Source of the DNA: Rhodanobacter sp. C05
Lineage (GTDB): Bacteria > Pseudomonadota > Gammaproteobacteria > Xanthomonadales > Rhodanobacteraceae
DNA length: 64,000 nucleotides
Assembly (NCBI RefSeq): GCF_002001165.1
Contig: NZ_MUNQ01000006.1
Coordinates: 186,001-250,000, forward strand
Reading direction: 5' to 3'
Shown here: piece after piece, positions 1-9,881 of the stretch
Numbering within the stretch: position 1 is the stretch's first letter
How the letters are laid out: each line of letters begins with the position of its first letter
The notes under the pieces: generated by a model
What the model was told of the DNA's origin: nothing
Seen by the model: only the letters and a program-made list of their open reading frames with translations
Database searches by the model: none
Made by a program: the position numbers and the translations under genes

Positions 1-29
1 GAATCCGGACGGATATCAACGGCAGCAAC

Positions 30-950
30 ATGACAAACTTCGACGCTCTTGCGCACGCCTCGCACCTGAAGCACCTGGAATCGGAAAGCATCCACATCCT
101 GCGCGAGGTGGCGGCGGAGTTCCGCAACCCGGTGATGATGTATTCCATCGGCAAGGACTCCTCGGTGCTGCTGCACCTGCTGCAGAAGGCGTTTTATCCG
201 GCGCCGCCACCGATCCCGCTGCTGCACGTGGACACCACGTGGAAATTCCGCGAGATGATCGCGTTCCGCGATCGCCGTGCGCAGGAAACCGGCTGCCGCC
301 TGATCGTGCATATCAATCAGGACGGCGTGGCGCAGGGCATCGGCCCGTTCGCTCACGGCGCCACCGTGCATACCGACGTGATGAAGACCCAGGCGCTGAA
401 GCAGGCGCTGGACAAGTACAAGTTCGACGCCGCGATCGGCGGCGCACGGCGCGACGAGGAGAAGTCGCGTGCCAAGGAACGTGTGTTCTCGTTCCGAAAC
501 GCACAGCACCGCTGGGATCCGAAGAGTCAGCGGCCGGAGTTGTGGAACCTCTACAACGCGCGTATTGCCAAGGGCGAAAGCGTGCGCGTGTTTCCGTTGT
601 CGAACTGGACCGAGCTGGATATCTGGCTGTACATCTATCGCGAGAAGATCGAAGTGCCGTCGCTGTACCTCGCCGCCGAGCGGCCGGTGGTCGAGCGTGA
701 TGGCGCGTTGATCATGGTCGACGACGAGCGCATGCCGCTGCGGCCGGGCGAGATCCCGCAAATGCGCAAGGTGCGTTTCCGCACGCTGGGGTGTTATCCG
801 CTGACCGGTGCGATCGAGTCCGAGGCCGATACCTTGCCGGCAGTCATCCAGGAAATGCTGGTGGCCCGCACCTCCGAGCGCCAGGGCCGGGTGATCGACC
901 ATGATCCGTCCGCATCGATGGAGAAGAAGAAGCAGGAGGGTTATTTCTGA
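30..950 (+). CDS. cysD: Sulfate adenylyltransferase subunit 2 (CysD)
   Basis: Small catalytic subunit of ATP sulfurylase, which makes adenosine 5'-phosphosulfate (APS) from sulfate and ATP, the first step of assimilatory sulfate activation in the cytoplasm. The 306-residue protein has the usual family length (about 300). The PP-loop signature SIGKDS is at residues 39-44, and the PAPS-reductase/ATP-sulfurylase fold runs through [15 protein letters not shown] and the C-terminal tail ending in KKKQEGYF. The start at 30 lies only 29 bases from the window edge, so upstream operon members and the promoter are not visible. The stop codon overlaps the ATG of the next gene by one base, which indicates translational coupling with its GTPase partner. 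Identification is firm. Confidence 0.96.
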   Translation: MTNFDALAHASHLKHLESESIHILREVAAEFRNPVMMYSIGKDSSVLLHLLQKAFYPAPPPIPLLHVDTTWKFREMIAFRDRRAQETGCRLIVHINQDGVAQGIGPFAHGATVHTDVMKTQALKQALDKYKFDAAIGGARRDEEKSRAKERVFSFRNAQHRWDPKSQRPELWNLYNARIAKGESVRVFPLSNWTELDIWLYIYREKIEVPSLYLAAERPVVERDGALIMVDDERMPLRPGEIPQMRKVRFRTLGCYPLTGAIESEADTLPAVIQEMLVARTSERQGRVIDHDPSASMEKKKQEGYF

Positions 951-2839
951 TGCGCACGGAGCATGACGCGAGCACGGCAATCGATACCTACCTGCAGCAG
1001 CACGAAACCAAGAGCCTGCTGCGTTTCATCACCTGCGGCAGCGTGGACGACGGCAAGAGCACCTTGCTTGGACGCCTGCTGTACGACAGCAAGCTGCTGT
1101 TCGACGACCAGCTGGCGGCGCTGAAAGGCGACAGCCTGCGCCATGGCACACAGAACGGCGAGCTGGATTTCGCCTTGCTGGTCGACGGACTCTCGGCCGA
1201 GCGCGAGCAGGGCATCACCATCGATGTCGCCTACCGCTTCTTCAGCACGGAGCGGCGCAAGTTCATCGTGGCCGATTGCCCCGGCCATGAGCAGTACACA
1301 CGCAACATGGCCACCGGTGCTTCCACTGCAGATCTCGCCGTGGTGCTGGTCGATGCGCGCAAGGGCTTGCTGACGCAGACGCGTCGGCATACCTATATCT
1401 GTGGATTGCTCGGCATCCGTCATGTGTTGCTGGCGGTGAACAAGATGGACCTGGTCGATTATTCCGAGGACGTGTTCCACGCGATCGAGGCGGATTATCG
1501 CGAGCTGGCTGACTCGATGGGTATCGCGCAGGTCAGCGCGGTGCCGCTGTCGGCGCTGCGTGGCGAGAATGTCAGCAGCCGTTCGGACTGCATCGACTGG
1601 TACGACGGCCCCAGCCTGCTGGAACATCTGGAGACGGTACAGGTCGCGCATGTAGCCGATGACGTCGGCTTCCGTTTGCCGGTGCAGTGGGTGTGCCGAC
1701 CCGATCAGAACTTCCGCGGCTACGCGGGCCATGTCGTCGCCGGTTCAATTGCGCCGGGCGACGAAGTGGTGGTGTTGCCGAGTGGCGCCCGTTCACGGGT
1801 GGCGCGCATCGTCACCGCCGCCGGCGACTTGCCGCGTGCCGGCCTTGGCGACCCAGTCACCCTGACGCTGACCGACGAGCGCGACATCAGCCGTGGCGAT
1901 GTCATTGCCGCGGCCGCACAGCCGCCGCAGGCGGCCGACCAATTCGCCGCGCACCTGCTGTGGATGGACGAGGCGCCGCTGCTGCCGGGGCGATCCTACG
2001 GGCTTAAGATCGGCGCGCGCACCGTGAGCGCCCAGATCACCGAGATCAAGCACAAGGTCGACGTCAATACGCAGGAAGCACTGGCCGCCAAGCGACTGGA
2101 GTTGAACGAGGTGGGCTACTGCAATATCAGCCTCGATCACGCCATCGCGTTCGAGTCGTATGCACACTGCCGCGAGATGGGCGCGTTCATCCTGATCGAC
2201 CGGCAGAGCAACAATACGGTCGCCGCCGGCACGCTGAACTTCGCCCTGCGTCGCGCCGACAACATCCACTGGCAGCACATGGATGTCGATCGCATGGCGC
2301 GTGCACGGATCAAGGGGCAGGCGCCTGCCTGCCTGTGGTTCACCGGACTGTCCGGCTCCGGCAAGTCGACCGTGGCCAACCTGGTGGAGAAGCGCCTGCA
2401 CGCGCTGGGCTATCACACCTACATGCTGGATGGCGACAACGTGCGCCACGGACTCAATCGCGATCTGGGTTTCACGGATGAGGACCGCGTCGAGAACATC
2501 CGCCGTGTGGCCGAGGTAGCGAAGCTGATGGTGGATGCCGGCCTGATCGTGCTGGTCTCGTTCATCAGCCCGTTCCGCAGCGAGCGGCGCATGGCGCGTG
2601 ATTTGTTTGCCGAGGGCGAGTTCAGCGAAGTATTCATGGACACGCCGCTGGCGATCTGCGAACAGCGCGATGCCAAGGGGCTTTACGCCAAGGCGCGCGC
2701 CGGTGAGATCCGGAATTTCACCGGCATCGATTCACCGTACGAGTCACCGGAGCACCCCGAAGTGCATCTGCACGCGGCTGAGCGCAGCGCTGAGGCGATG
2801 GCCCAGCAGGTGGTCGAGGCGCTCGTCGGGCAGAGTTGA
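950..2839 (+). CDS. cysNC: Bifunctional ATP-sulfurylase GTPase subunit / APS kinase (CysNC)
   Basis: The N-terminal half is the EF-Tu-like GTPase (CysN) that drives APS synthesis with CysD. The C-terminal part is APS kinase (CysC), which phosphorylates APS to PAPS. The GTPase P-loop GSVDDGKST is at residues 30-38, followed by DCPGHEQ (G3) and NKMD (G4). The second P-loop, GLSGSGKST, starts near residue 466 and is followed by FISPFRSER and [10 protein letters not shown], typical of APS kinase. The 629-residue length fits the fused form; in E. coli cysN and cysC are separate. The ATG overlaps the cysD stop. No cysH or cysI follows: the next gene is on the other strand. Confidence 0.96.
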   Translation: MRTEHDASTAIDTYLQQHETKSLLRFITCGSVDDGKSTLLGRLLYDSKLLFDDQLAALKGDSLRHGTQNGELDFALLVDGLSAEREQGITIDVAYRFFSTERRKFIVADCPGHEQYTRNMATGASTADLAVVLVDARKGLLTQTRRHTYICGLLGIRHVLLAVNKMDLVDYSEDVFHAIEADYRELADSMGIAQVSAVPLSALRGENVSSRSDCIDWYDGPSLLEHLETVQVAHVADDVGFRLPVQWVCRPDQNFRGYAGHVVAGSIAPGDEVVVLPSGARSRVARIVTAAGDLPRAGLGDPVTLTLTDERDISRGDVIAAAAQPPQAADQFAAHLLWMDEAPLLPGRSYGLKIGARTVSAQITEIKHKVDVNTQEALAAKRLELNEVGYCNISLDHAIAFESYAHCREMGAFILIDRQSNNTVAAGTLNFALRRADNIHWQHMDVDRMARARIKGQAPACLWFTGLSGSGKSTVANLVEKRLHALGYHTYMLDGDNVRHGLNRDLGFTDEDRVENIRRVAEVAKLMVDAGLIVLVSFISPFRSERRMARDLFAEGEFSEVFMDTPLAICEQRDAKGLYAKARAGEIRNFTGIDSPYESPEHPEVHLHAAERSAEAMAQQVVEALVGQS

Positions 2840-2852
2840 GTTGGCAGTTGCG

Positions 2853-2880
2853 ATCCTGCGCAACCACATTCGCGCAGGAT
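2853..2880. terminator. Hairpin between convergent cysNC and sdaA
   Basis: A 9-bp perfect stem (ATCCTGCGC at 2853-2861 with GCGCAGGAT at 2872-2880) with a 10-base loop starts 13 bases after the cysNC stop, in an 82-base gap between convergent genes. No clear T-run follows on either strand, so termination is an inference from position. Confidence 0.45.
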
Positions 2881-2921
2881 TCGCCTTCACCATGCTGCCG
2901 CCGGGCAAGCCGGCAGGCAAC

Positions 2922-4304
<1,383 letters not shown>

Positions 4305-4381
4305 GGGTTTGCTGCCGGGGGAGGGAGTGAACCGGTTATTCTACGCGGCGTCCCCGACTTTGGCAGTCCATTCGCAAGCGC

Positions 4382-4618
4382 ATGTCCGATCTCATCCTGT
4401 ATCAGCGCGATTACTGTCACCTGTGCGATCTCGCGCTGGCCGTGCTGGCCGAAGCGAGCGCGCCGGAGTTCGACAGTGTGTGGGTGGATGACACGGTCGA
4501 ACTGGAGCAGCGTTATGGCGCGCGCGTGCCGGTGCTGCGCGATGCACGCGATGCACGCGATGGCCGCGAACTGGACTGGCCGTTCGATGCGGCAGCGGTG
4601 CGTGCATTTCTGCGCTAG
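4382..4618 (+). CDS. Glutaredoxin-like protein (DUF836 family)
   Basis: A 78-residue cytoplasmic thioredoxin-fold protein. The redox motif YCHLC (a CxxC) sits at about residues 11-15 after a short beta strand (LILYQRD), and VPVL at about residues 49-52 supplies the cis-proline typical of the fold. Members of the DUF836 glutaredoxin-like family have this size, but their substrate is generally unknown. A short tandem triplet repeat encodes DARDARD near residue 52, in the loop after the cis-proline strand, and may vary between strains. Its neighbours (sdaA, CoA-transferase) do not suggest a partner. Confidence 0.82.
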   Translation: MSDLILYQRDYCHLCDLALAVLAEASAPEFDSVWVDDTVELEQRYGARVPVLRDARDARDGRELDWPFDAAAVRAFLR

Positions 4619-4680
4619 CAACGCTCCTGTTCGCGAATACTTTTATGAGAACGGTTTAAGAAATCCTTGAGGCCTCACGC

Positions 4681-4708
4681 TGTCATTCCCGCGAAAGCGG
4701 GAATGACA
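4681..4708. repeat. REP-type palindrome (single copy)
   Basis: Perfect 12-bp inverted repeat (TGTCATTCCCGC / GCGGGAATGACA) around a GAAA tetraloop, lying between two convergent genes. The same core occurs twice more as an inverted pair at 50918-50995, so it is a dispersed repeat and not just a local hairpin. It could also act as a bidirectional terminator here, though no T-run follows. Confidence 0.85.
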
Positions 4709-4744
4709 ACTCGTGCGAAGTTTCCTGAAGCTGCTTCGCGCCGG

Positions 4745-6103
4745 TCAGCCAGCCAGTGAAGCAGCCACGCCAAACGCGCAACCCGTCTTCGCCTTCACGT
4801 CGGCCAGCGTCACGCCGTCATGCATCTCGATCAGGGTCAGGCCCTGGCCTTTCTCCACCTCGAACACGCACAGATCGGTGATGATCAGGTCGACCACCTG
4901 CTTGCCGGTCAGCGGCAGGTCGCAGGCGTCCTTGATCTTCGGCGAGCCGTCCTTCGCGTTGTGTTCCATCAGCACCACCACGCGCCTGACGCCGCTGACC
5001 AGATCCATCGCACCGCCAGGACCCTTGACCATCTTGCCCGGCACCATCCAGTTGGCGAGGTCGCCATGCGCGGAGACTTCCAGGCCGCCGAGGATCGACA
5101 GGTCGATATGGCCGCCGCGGATCATTGCGAACGAGTCCGCGCTGGAGAAGAAGCTCGAACCGGGCAGGGTGGTGATGGTCTGCTTGCCGGCATTGATCAG
5201 GTCGGGATCGATCTGGTCTTCGGTCGGGAACGGACCGATGCCGAGCAGGCCGTTCTCCGACTGCAGGATCACGTCCATCCCTTCGGGAATGAAGTTCGCC
5301 ACCAGGGTCGGGATGCCGATCCCGAGGTTGACGTAGAAGCCGTCGCGCAATTCCTTCGCCGCGCGCTGCGCCATCGCGGTGCGGATCGGGCTTTCCTTGC
5401 CGGTGTTGGCGCCGGCGATGGTGCGGAACTCGATACGTTTTTCGTAGTTCGCGCCCTGGATGATGCGATCGATGTAGATGCCCGGCACGTGGATGTTGTT
5501 CGGATCGAGCGTGCCGACCTCGACCAGTTCTTCCACTTCGGCCACGCAGATCTTGCCGCAGGTGGCGATCATCGGGTTGAAGTTGCGCGCGGTTTCGCGG
5601 AACACCAGATTGCCGAGGCGGTCGCCCTTCCATGCCTTCACGATCGAGACGTCGGCGTGGATGGCTTCCTCCAGCACATATTCCTTGTCGCCGAAGACCT
5701 TGGTCTCCTTGCCCTCGGCCAGCTTGGTGCCGAAGCCGGTGCGCGTATAGAAACCGGGTATGCCGGCGCCGCCGGCGCGCAGCTTCTCGGCCAGCGTGCC
5801 CTGCGGGGTCAGGTGCAGTTCGAGTTCGCCGGCCAGCACCTGGCGCTCGAACTCCTTGTTCTCGCCCACGTAGGAGGCATACACGCGCTTCACCTGATGC
5901 GTCTTCAGCAGCGGACCCATGCCGAAATCGTCCACGCCGGCATTGTTGCCGACGATGGTCAGGCCCTTGGTGCCGGCTTCCAGCAACGCCCCGATCAGGT
6001 TCTCGGGGATGCCACACAGGCCGAAACCGCCGGCGGCGAGGGTCATGTCGTCGAACAGCAGCCCGTCGAGAGCCTTGGATGCGCTTGGGTAAACCTTGTC
6101 CAT
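4745..6103 (-). CDS. 3-oxoacid CoA-transferase, subunits A and B fused in one chain
   Basis: Transfers CoA between succinyl-CoA and a 3-oxoacid such as acetoacetate, linking ketone-body or fatty-acid breakdown to the TCA cycle. Residues about 1-235 match subunit A ([37 protein letters not shown]). Residues about 245-452 match subunit B ([22 protein letters not shown]). The motif [11 protein letters not shown] carries the expected catalytic glutamate. Bacterial enzymes of this family are usually two separate proteins, so this single uninterrupted reading frame resembles the eukaryotic SCOT arrangement. The ATG at 6103 is preferred over 6109 because AGGAAGG lies about 7 bases before it. The gene is divergent from the blaI-like gene. 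Confidence 0.92.
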   Translation of the reverse strand: MDKVYPSASKALDGLLFDDMTLAAGGFGLCGIPENLIGALLEAGTKGLTIVGNNAGVDDFGMGPLLKTHQVKRVYASYVGENKEFERQVLAGELELHLTPQGTLAEKLRAGGAGIPGFYTRTGFGTKLAEGKETKVFGDKEYVLEEAIHADVSIVKAWKGDRLGNLVFRETARNFNPMIATCGKICVAEVEELVEVGTLDPNNIHVPGIYIDRIIQGANYEKRIEFRTIAGANTGKESPIRTAMAQRAAKELRDGFYVNLGIGIPTLVANFIPEGMDVILQSENGLLGIGPFPTEDQIDPDLINAGKQTITTLPGSSFFSSADSFAMIRGGHIDLSILGGLEVSAHGDLANWMVPGKMVKGPGGAMDLVSGVRRVVVLMEHNAKDGSPKIKDACDLPLTGKQVVDLIITDLCVFEVEKGQGLTLIEMHDGVTLADVKAKTGCAFGVAASLAG

Positions 6104-6211
6104 TGCCATGCCTTCCTGCAGGGAGAGTCAGCTGCCAAGGATACGACGGTTTGCCTGTGCACGGCCTTGTACCAAGGTCGCAGGCCCGGTTCCGTGCCAA
6201 CAAAGCAAGAC

Positions 6212-6262
6212 TTGACGCGATCATTTACGCGTGTAAACATAATTTCACTTACATGTGTAAAC
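6212..6262 (+). promoter_or_regulatory. Candidate promoter with two BlaI-type operators
   Basis: TTGACG at 6212-6217 is a likely -35; CATAAT at 6238-6243 resembles a -10, but the 20-base spacing is long. Two dyads with the same geometry overlap it: TTTAC-N4-GTAAA at 6224-6237 and TTAC-N4-GTAA at 6249-6260. The second contains TACA-N2-TGTA, the half-sites known for BlaI/MecI. The 8-mer GTGTAAAC recurs exactly 24 bp apart. The position just before the repressor gene suggests autoregulation. The gap also serves the divergent CoA-transferase gene. Confidence 0.6.
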
Positions 6263-6270
6263 GGTGACTC

Positions 6271-6642
6271 ATGGCAATCAGCGAAGCCGAAGCGGTCGTT
6301 ATGGATGTGTTGTGGCGAGAGGCGCCACGCACGGCCGAGGACATCCTCGCCGAGGTCGGCCCGGCGCAGGACTGGCAGGAGGGCACGGTGAAATCCCTGC
6401 TCAATCGCCTGCTCAGGAAAAAAGCCGTGCATGCCGAGCGCGATGGTCGCCGTTACCTGTACACGCCGCTGCTCACCCGAGAGCAGTACGTCCAGCAGGA
6501 GAGCAAGGGTCTGCTAGATCGCCTGTTCGGCGGTCGCGTGGCACCGCTGGTCGCGCACTTCTCCGAGCAGCGCAAGTTGTCGAAGAAGGACATCGCCGAA
6601 CTGAGGAAGCTGCTGCAGGAGCTCGACGATGAACAGCATTGA
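6271..6642 (+). CDS. BlaI/MecI/CopY-family transcriptional repressor
   Basis: A 123-residue winged-helix repressor. The N-terminal ISEAEAVVMDVLWREAPRTA and the recognition-helix region WQEGTVKSLLNRLLRKKAV are typical of the family, as is DGRRYLYTPLL in the wing. The C-terminal helices (LVAHFSEQRKLSKKDIAELRKLLQEL) are the dimerisation part that M56 partners cleave or inactivate. The gene overlaps the M56 protease gene by 14 bases, the classical repressor/antirepressor arrangement. Two matching operators lie directly upstream. No beta-lactamase or penicillin-binding-protein gene is nearby, so the regulated target is unknown. Confidence 0.92.
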   Translation: MAISEAEAVVMDVLWREAPRTAEDILAEVGPAQDWQEGTVKSLLNRLLRKKAVHAERDGRRYLYTPLLTREQYVQQESKGLLDRLFGGRVAPLVAHFSEQRKLSKKDIAELRKLLQELDDEQH

Positions 6643-8308
6643 GTTGGAAGCTATTGACTGGATCCGGCACGGCTGGATGCTTATCGTCGCTTTCACGGCC
6701 GCGGTACTTGTCGTTGCAGTGCTACGCAAGCCTTGCCGACGTCTGTTCGGCGCGGAGCGCGCGTTCCAGCTGTGGTTGCTGCCTCCGCTGGTGATGTTGA
6801 CCACTCAGCTGCCGCACATGTCCACGGCACAGGCGGCCATGCTGCCAGCGATCGTGTTCACGATCACCTCCGCGGCCACCACGCTGCCGGTGCATGTCGC
6901 GGAGTCGAGTGGCATCGACTGGCGGATATGGACGGTGCTGCTCTGGCTGGCAGGCATGGCGGTCAGCGCGATACTGGCTGCCATCGCACAGTCGCGTTAT
7001 CGCGATCGCCTGCGCGGGGCTACAAAGGTGATCGACTTGTCGTTGCGCTGGCCGGTTTGGCGAGCAGCCGGGACGGATGTCGGGCCTGCTCTGGTTGGTG
7101 CCTGGCGAACCCGCATCGTGCTGCCGGCCGATTTTGAACGCCGCTACGATGCCACCGAGCGTGCGCTGATCCTTGCCCACGAAATGATGCATGCGCGTCG
7201 TCGCGACGGCTGGTGGTGCCTGCTCGCACAGGCGGTTGCTGCGGTGTTCTGGTTCCATCCACTGGCGTGGTGGCTGCTTTCGGCGTTGCGCCACGATCAG
7301 GAACTGGCTTGTGACGCCGCGGTGCTGCGCGAACACGGCGCACAGCGACGCAGCTATGCGAACGCGATGCTGAAAACCCAGTCGGCTGCGTTTGCGTTGC
7401 CCGTGGGTTGTCCCTGGTCACCAAGTCATCCCATCACGGAGCGTATTGCCATGCTGAAACTCCCTACCCCAGGTCGCATGCAACGCATGATGGGATACTT
7501 CGCCGTCACCGGCATCGTGATCGGTGCATCTGCCGCCGTTTACGCTTCCCAGCAGTCGCCACGCACTTATCAGGCCACACCGGAAGCAGTGAAGGAGGCC
7601 TTTGCACTATTCGAAGGCAGCAAGATGGCGGTCGAAGAATACGCGCTCCATCATGACTTTCGGATGACTGCGAACAATGACGCGGCAGGCCTGGCGGATG
7701 ATCCAGATCTCATTAAGGGGAAATTCGTCCGGCGCGTTGTCGTGACCAATGGCGTGATCGCGGCGATGCTGCGCGACAAGCCAGGCTCCATGGCGACGGC
7801 CGGTAGCGTGCGTGTAGTGCCGCATCCTGACAGCACCAGGAAGTCGCTGGTGTGGACTTGCGAAAGTCCGGATATTCCCGCGATCGCGCAGCTTGCAGTT
7901 GGCTGTGTCTATCGACCTGGCGTGGCAAGCGATGCGCCTGCGGCAGGCATTACCGATAACTACAGCTTGAAGTTGGAAATTGCGTTTGGCGGCAAGCCGG
8001 CGCAGCTTCACGAGAGCATGTGCCTCAAGCCGGGTGGGTACCAGGATTATCTGTTAACGGAGAGCAAAATCGGCAAGCTGCCAGTGTGGCATGGGCGCTT
8101 TACCGTGGTACCGGCCGAACACGGGCAGCTGGAAGTGCAATCCGACATGAGTGGGGCCTGGCTGAACAAGCCTGTGCATCCGAAGATTCGCACACTGCCC
8201 GGTCAGCAGGGCACGATAGAGCTTGGTGTAAAGCATGTGGACAAGAGCGGAAGGATGACAGAAGACGACACCATCAAGATCGATCTGACTCCCAGCATTG
8301 GCTGCTGA
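6629..8308 (+). CDS. BlaR1-like M56 metalloprotease with pilin-like periplasmic domain
   Basis: Membrane zinc protease and probable antirepressor of the preceding BlaI-like protein. Membrane segments lie near residues 15-33, 45-62 and 98-118, with the M56 zinc motif HEMMH at 184-188, a downstream ligand in HDQELACD (E225), and a further segment near 288-306. BlaR1 would carry a penicillin-binding sensor after this. Instead, residues about 317-428 resemble the globular part of type IV pilins: helix EAFALFEGSKMAVEEYAL, NNDAAGLA, IKGKFVRRVVVTNGVI, then WTC (C410) and GCVYRP (C426), as in the pilin disulfide loop. Residues 430-559 form an unassigned beta-rich tail. GGAG lies about 8 bases before the ATG. 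What it senses is unknown. Confidence 0.85.
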   Translation: MNSIELEAIDWIRHGWMLIVAFTAAVLVVAVLRKPCRRLFGAERAFQLWLLPPLVMLTTQLPHMSTAQAAMLPAIVFTITSAATTLPVHVAESSGIDWRIWTVLLWLAGMAVSAILAAIAQSRYRDRLRGATKVIDLSLRWPVWRAAGTDVGPALVGAWRTRIVLPADFERRYDATERALILAHEMMHARRRDGWWCLLAQAVAAVFWFHPLAWWLLSALRHDQELACDAAVLREHGAQRRSYANAMLKTQSAAFALPVGCPWSPSHPITERIAMLKLPTPGRMQRMMGYFAVTGIVIGASAAVYASQQSPRTYQATPEAVKEAFALFEGSKMAVEEYALHHDFRMTANNDAAGLADDPDLIKGKFVRRVVVTNGVIAAMLRDKPGSMATAGSVRVVPHPDSTRKSLVWTCESPDIPAIAQLAVGCVYRPGVASDAPAAGITDNYSLKLEIAFGGKPAQLHESMCLKPGGYQDYLLTESKIGKLPVWHGRFTVVPAEHGQLEVQSDMSGAWLNKPVHPKIRTLPGQQGTIELGVKHVDKSGRMTEDDTIKIDLTPSIGC

Positions 8309-8365
8309 GCACCGCGAGGCGGCTCGCTATACTCGACTCGGTCACCTCATTGAGAGAGTCACGTG

Positions 8366-9409
8366 ATGCCGCTCCGCCTGTTGCTTGCCCTTGCCACCCT
8401 CGGAATCGCCACCATGAGCCACGCCGCCGTCTCACCCGTGCTGGTGATCCATGGCGGCGCTGGCGTGATCAAGCGCGACATGACGCCTGCGAAAGAGAAG
8501 GCCGTGCGTGCGGCGATGACGCTGGCGCTGCAGAACGGCTATGCCAAACTCAAGGCGGGCAAGCCGGCACTGGATGCGGTGACGGCGGCGATAGTCGTGC
8601 TGGAGGACGATCCGAACTTCAATGCCGGCAAGGGTTCGGTGTTCACGCACGATGGCAAGAACGAAATGGATGCGGCGATCATGGACGGCAATACCCTGGG
8701 CGCCGGTGCCGTCGCCGACGTGCAGCGGGTGAAGAATCCGATCCTGCTGGCACGCGCGGTGATGGAGCATTCGCCGCACGTGATGCTGGCCGGCACGGGT
8801 GCCGAGGAGTTTGCGAGGGAGCAGGGCATCACCCTGGTCGATCCTTCGTATTTCCGCACCGAGGAACGCTGGCAGCAGCTGCAGAAGGCCTTGAAGGAAG
8901 ACGCGGCGAAGCAGCCGCATGCGGACGTCGAGACGGCCAAGCATTTCGGTACGGTGGGCGCGGTGGCGCTGGATGTCGAAGGGCATCTCGCCGCTGGCAC
9001 CTCCACCGGCGGCATGACCGACAAGCGCTGGGGCCGTATCGGCGATTCGCCGATCATCGGTGCCGGCACCTATGCGAACTCCGGTTGTGCGGTATCCGGC
9101 ACCGGCTGGGGCGAGTACTACATCCGTACTGTCGCCGCCCACGAGATCTGCATGATGGTGACCCAGATGCGCGTGCCGCTGAAGCGTGCCGCCGCCCAGG
9201 TGATCAATCAGGAAATCCCGTCGATCGGTGGCAATGGCGGCGCGATCGCGCTGGATGCGGATGGCCATATCTCGATCCCGTTCAACACCGACGGCATGTA
9301 TCGCGGCTGGATCGGCGCCGATGGTGTGCCGCATGTGGCGATCTATGGTGATGAAGACGACGGTATTGCCGAGCCGCCGGCACCGGCCGAGAGTACCGCA
9401 CAGCCGTAG
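8366..9409 (+). CDS. Secreted isoaspartyl peptidase / L-asparaginase (Ntn-hydrolase)
   Basis: An N-terminal-nucleophile hydrolase of the plant-type asparaginase family that hydrolyses isoaspartyl dipeptides and asparagine. A signal peptide (MPLRLLLALATLGIATMSHA) indicates periplasmic export. The mature chain begins VSPVLVIHGGAGV, and NAGKGSVFT and GNTLGAGAVADV follow. Autocleavage should occur before T196 in HFGTVGAVALD, with the substrate loop GTSTGGMTDKRWGRIGDSP and GTGWGEYYIR downstream. Length 347. ATG 8366 is chosen over the adjacent GTG 8363; GAGAG lies upstream. A TATACT at 8328-8333 could be its own -10 element, but the matching -35 is weak. It is convergent, 10 bases apart, with the thioredoxin-like gene. 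Confidence 0.9.
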   Translation: MPLRLLLALATLGIATMSHAAVSPVLVIHGGAGVIKRDMTPAKEKAVRAAMTLALQNGYAKLKAGKPALDAVTAAIVVLEDDPNFNAGKGSVFTHDGKNEMDAAIMDGNTLGAGAVADVQRVKNPILLARAVMEHSPHVMLAGTGAEEFAREQGITLVDPSYFRTEERWQQLQKALKEDAAKQPHADVETAKHFGTVGAVALDVEGHLAAGTSTGGMTDKRWGRIGDSPIIGAGTYANSGCAVSGTGWGEYYIRTVAAHEICMMVTQMRVPLKRAAAQVINQEIPSIGGNGGAIALDADGHISIPFNTDGMYRGWIGADGVPHVAIYGDEDDGIAEPPAPAESTAQP

Positions 9410-9419
9410 TCCCGTGGTT

Positions 9420-9881
9420 TTAGGGGAGCTTTTTCAGTTGCGCCGGCGTCAACGCACCGCTGATGCCAAGCTGGCTCCCGTCCGCACGGATTACCAGCAC
9501 GCGCGGAGTCTCGCCGCCCCAGTTCGGATCGAGCAGGAAGTTGATCCGCTCGGGCGAGGCCGCAGCGTAGGCGCGTGCCGGATAGCCGTCCAGCTTCATC
9601 TGGTGCAGGCGTGTTTCGATCGCCTCACGCTGTTCGATGCTGTCGGTGGCGACGACCTCCAGCTCGATATCGCGCGGATGCGCGTGCTGCAACGCGGCCA
9701 GTGCGTCGAGGTTCTGTTCGCAATAGGCGCAGTCCAGCGACCACAGGGCGATGATCCGTTCGCCGTGCGTCGGTGGCTGCAACAGAGTGGGGATGTCGGT
9801 TGCCGTCAACGCGCGCAGTGAGCCGGCAAAGACAGCCACGGGCAGCAGGCAGATGAGCGCAAGCAGCAGGTGTTTCATCAT
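9420..9881 (-). CDS. Exported thioredoxin-like protein
   Basis: A thioredoxin-fold protein of about 153 residues with a signal peptide (MMKHLLLALICLLPVAVFA). The redox motif is CAYC in IIALWSLDCAYCEQNL, and the predicted cis-proline region is GGETPRVLVIRADG. The start at 9881 (or 9878) overlaps the stop of the sialidase-like gene as ATGATGA, so translation is coupled. Being the last gene of a TonB-receptor operon, it may keep cysteines of the upstream protein reduced; that protein has a striking CECC cluster. This role is an inference. It is shorter than typical TlpA/DsbE proteins and lacks a clear membrane anchor beyond the signal. Confidence 0.75.
   Translation of the reverse strand: MMKHLLLALICLLPVAVFAGSLRALTATDIPTLLQPPTHGERIIALWSLDCAYCEQNLDALAALQHAHPRDIELEVVATDSIEQREAIETRLHQMKLDGYPARAYAAASPERINFLLDPNWGGETPRVLVIRADGSQLGISGALTPAQLKKLP

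Noticed and set aside
4541..4565. Tandem GATGCACGC repeat as a CRISPR or regulatory array
   Set aside because: There are only two to three 9-base units inside the glutaredoxin-like gene, coding DARDARD. No CRISPR array was seen anywhere in the window.
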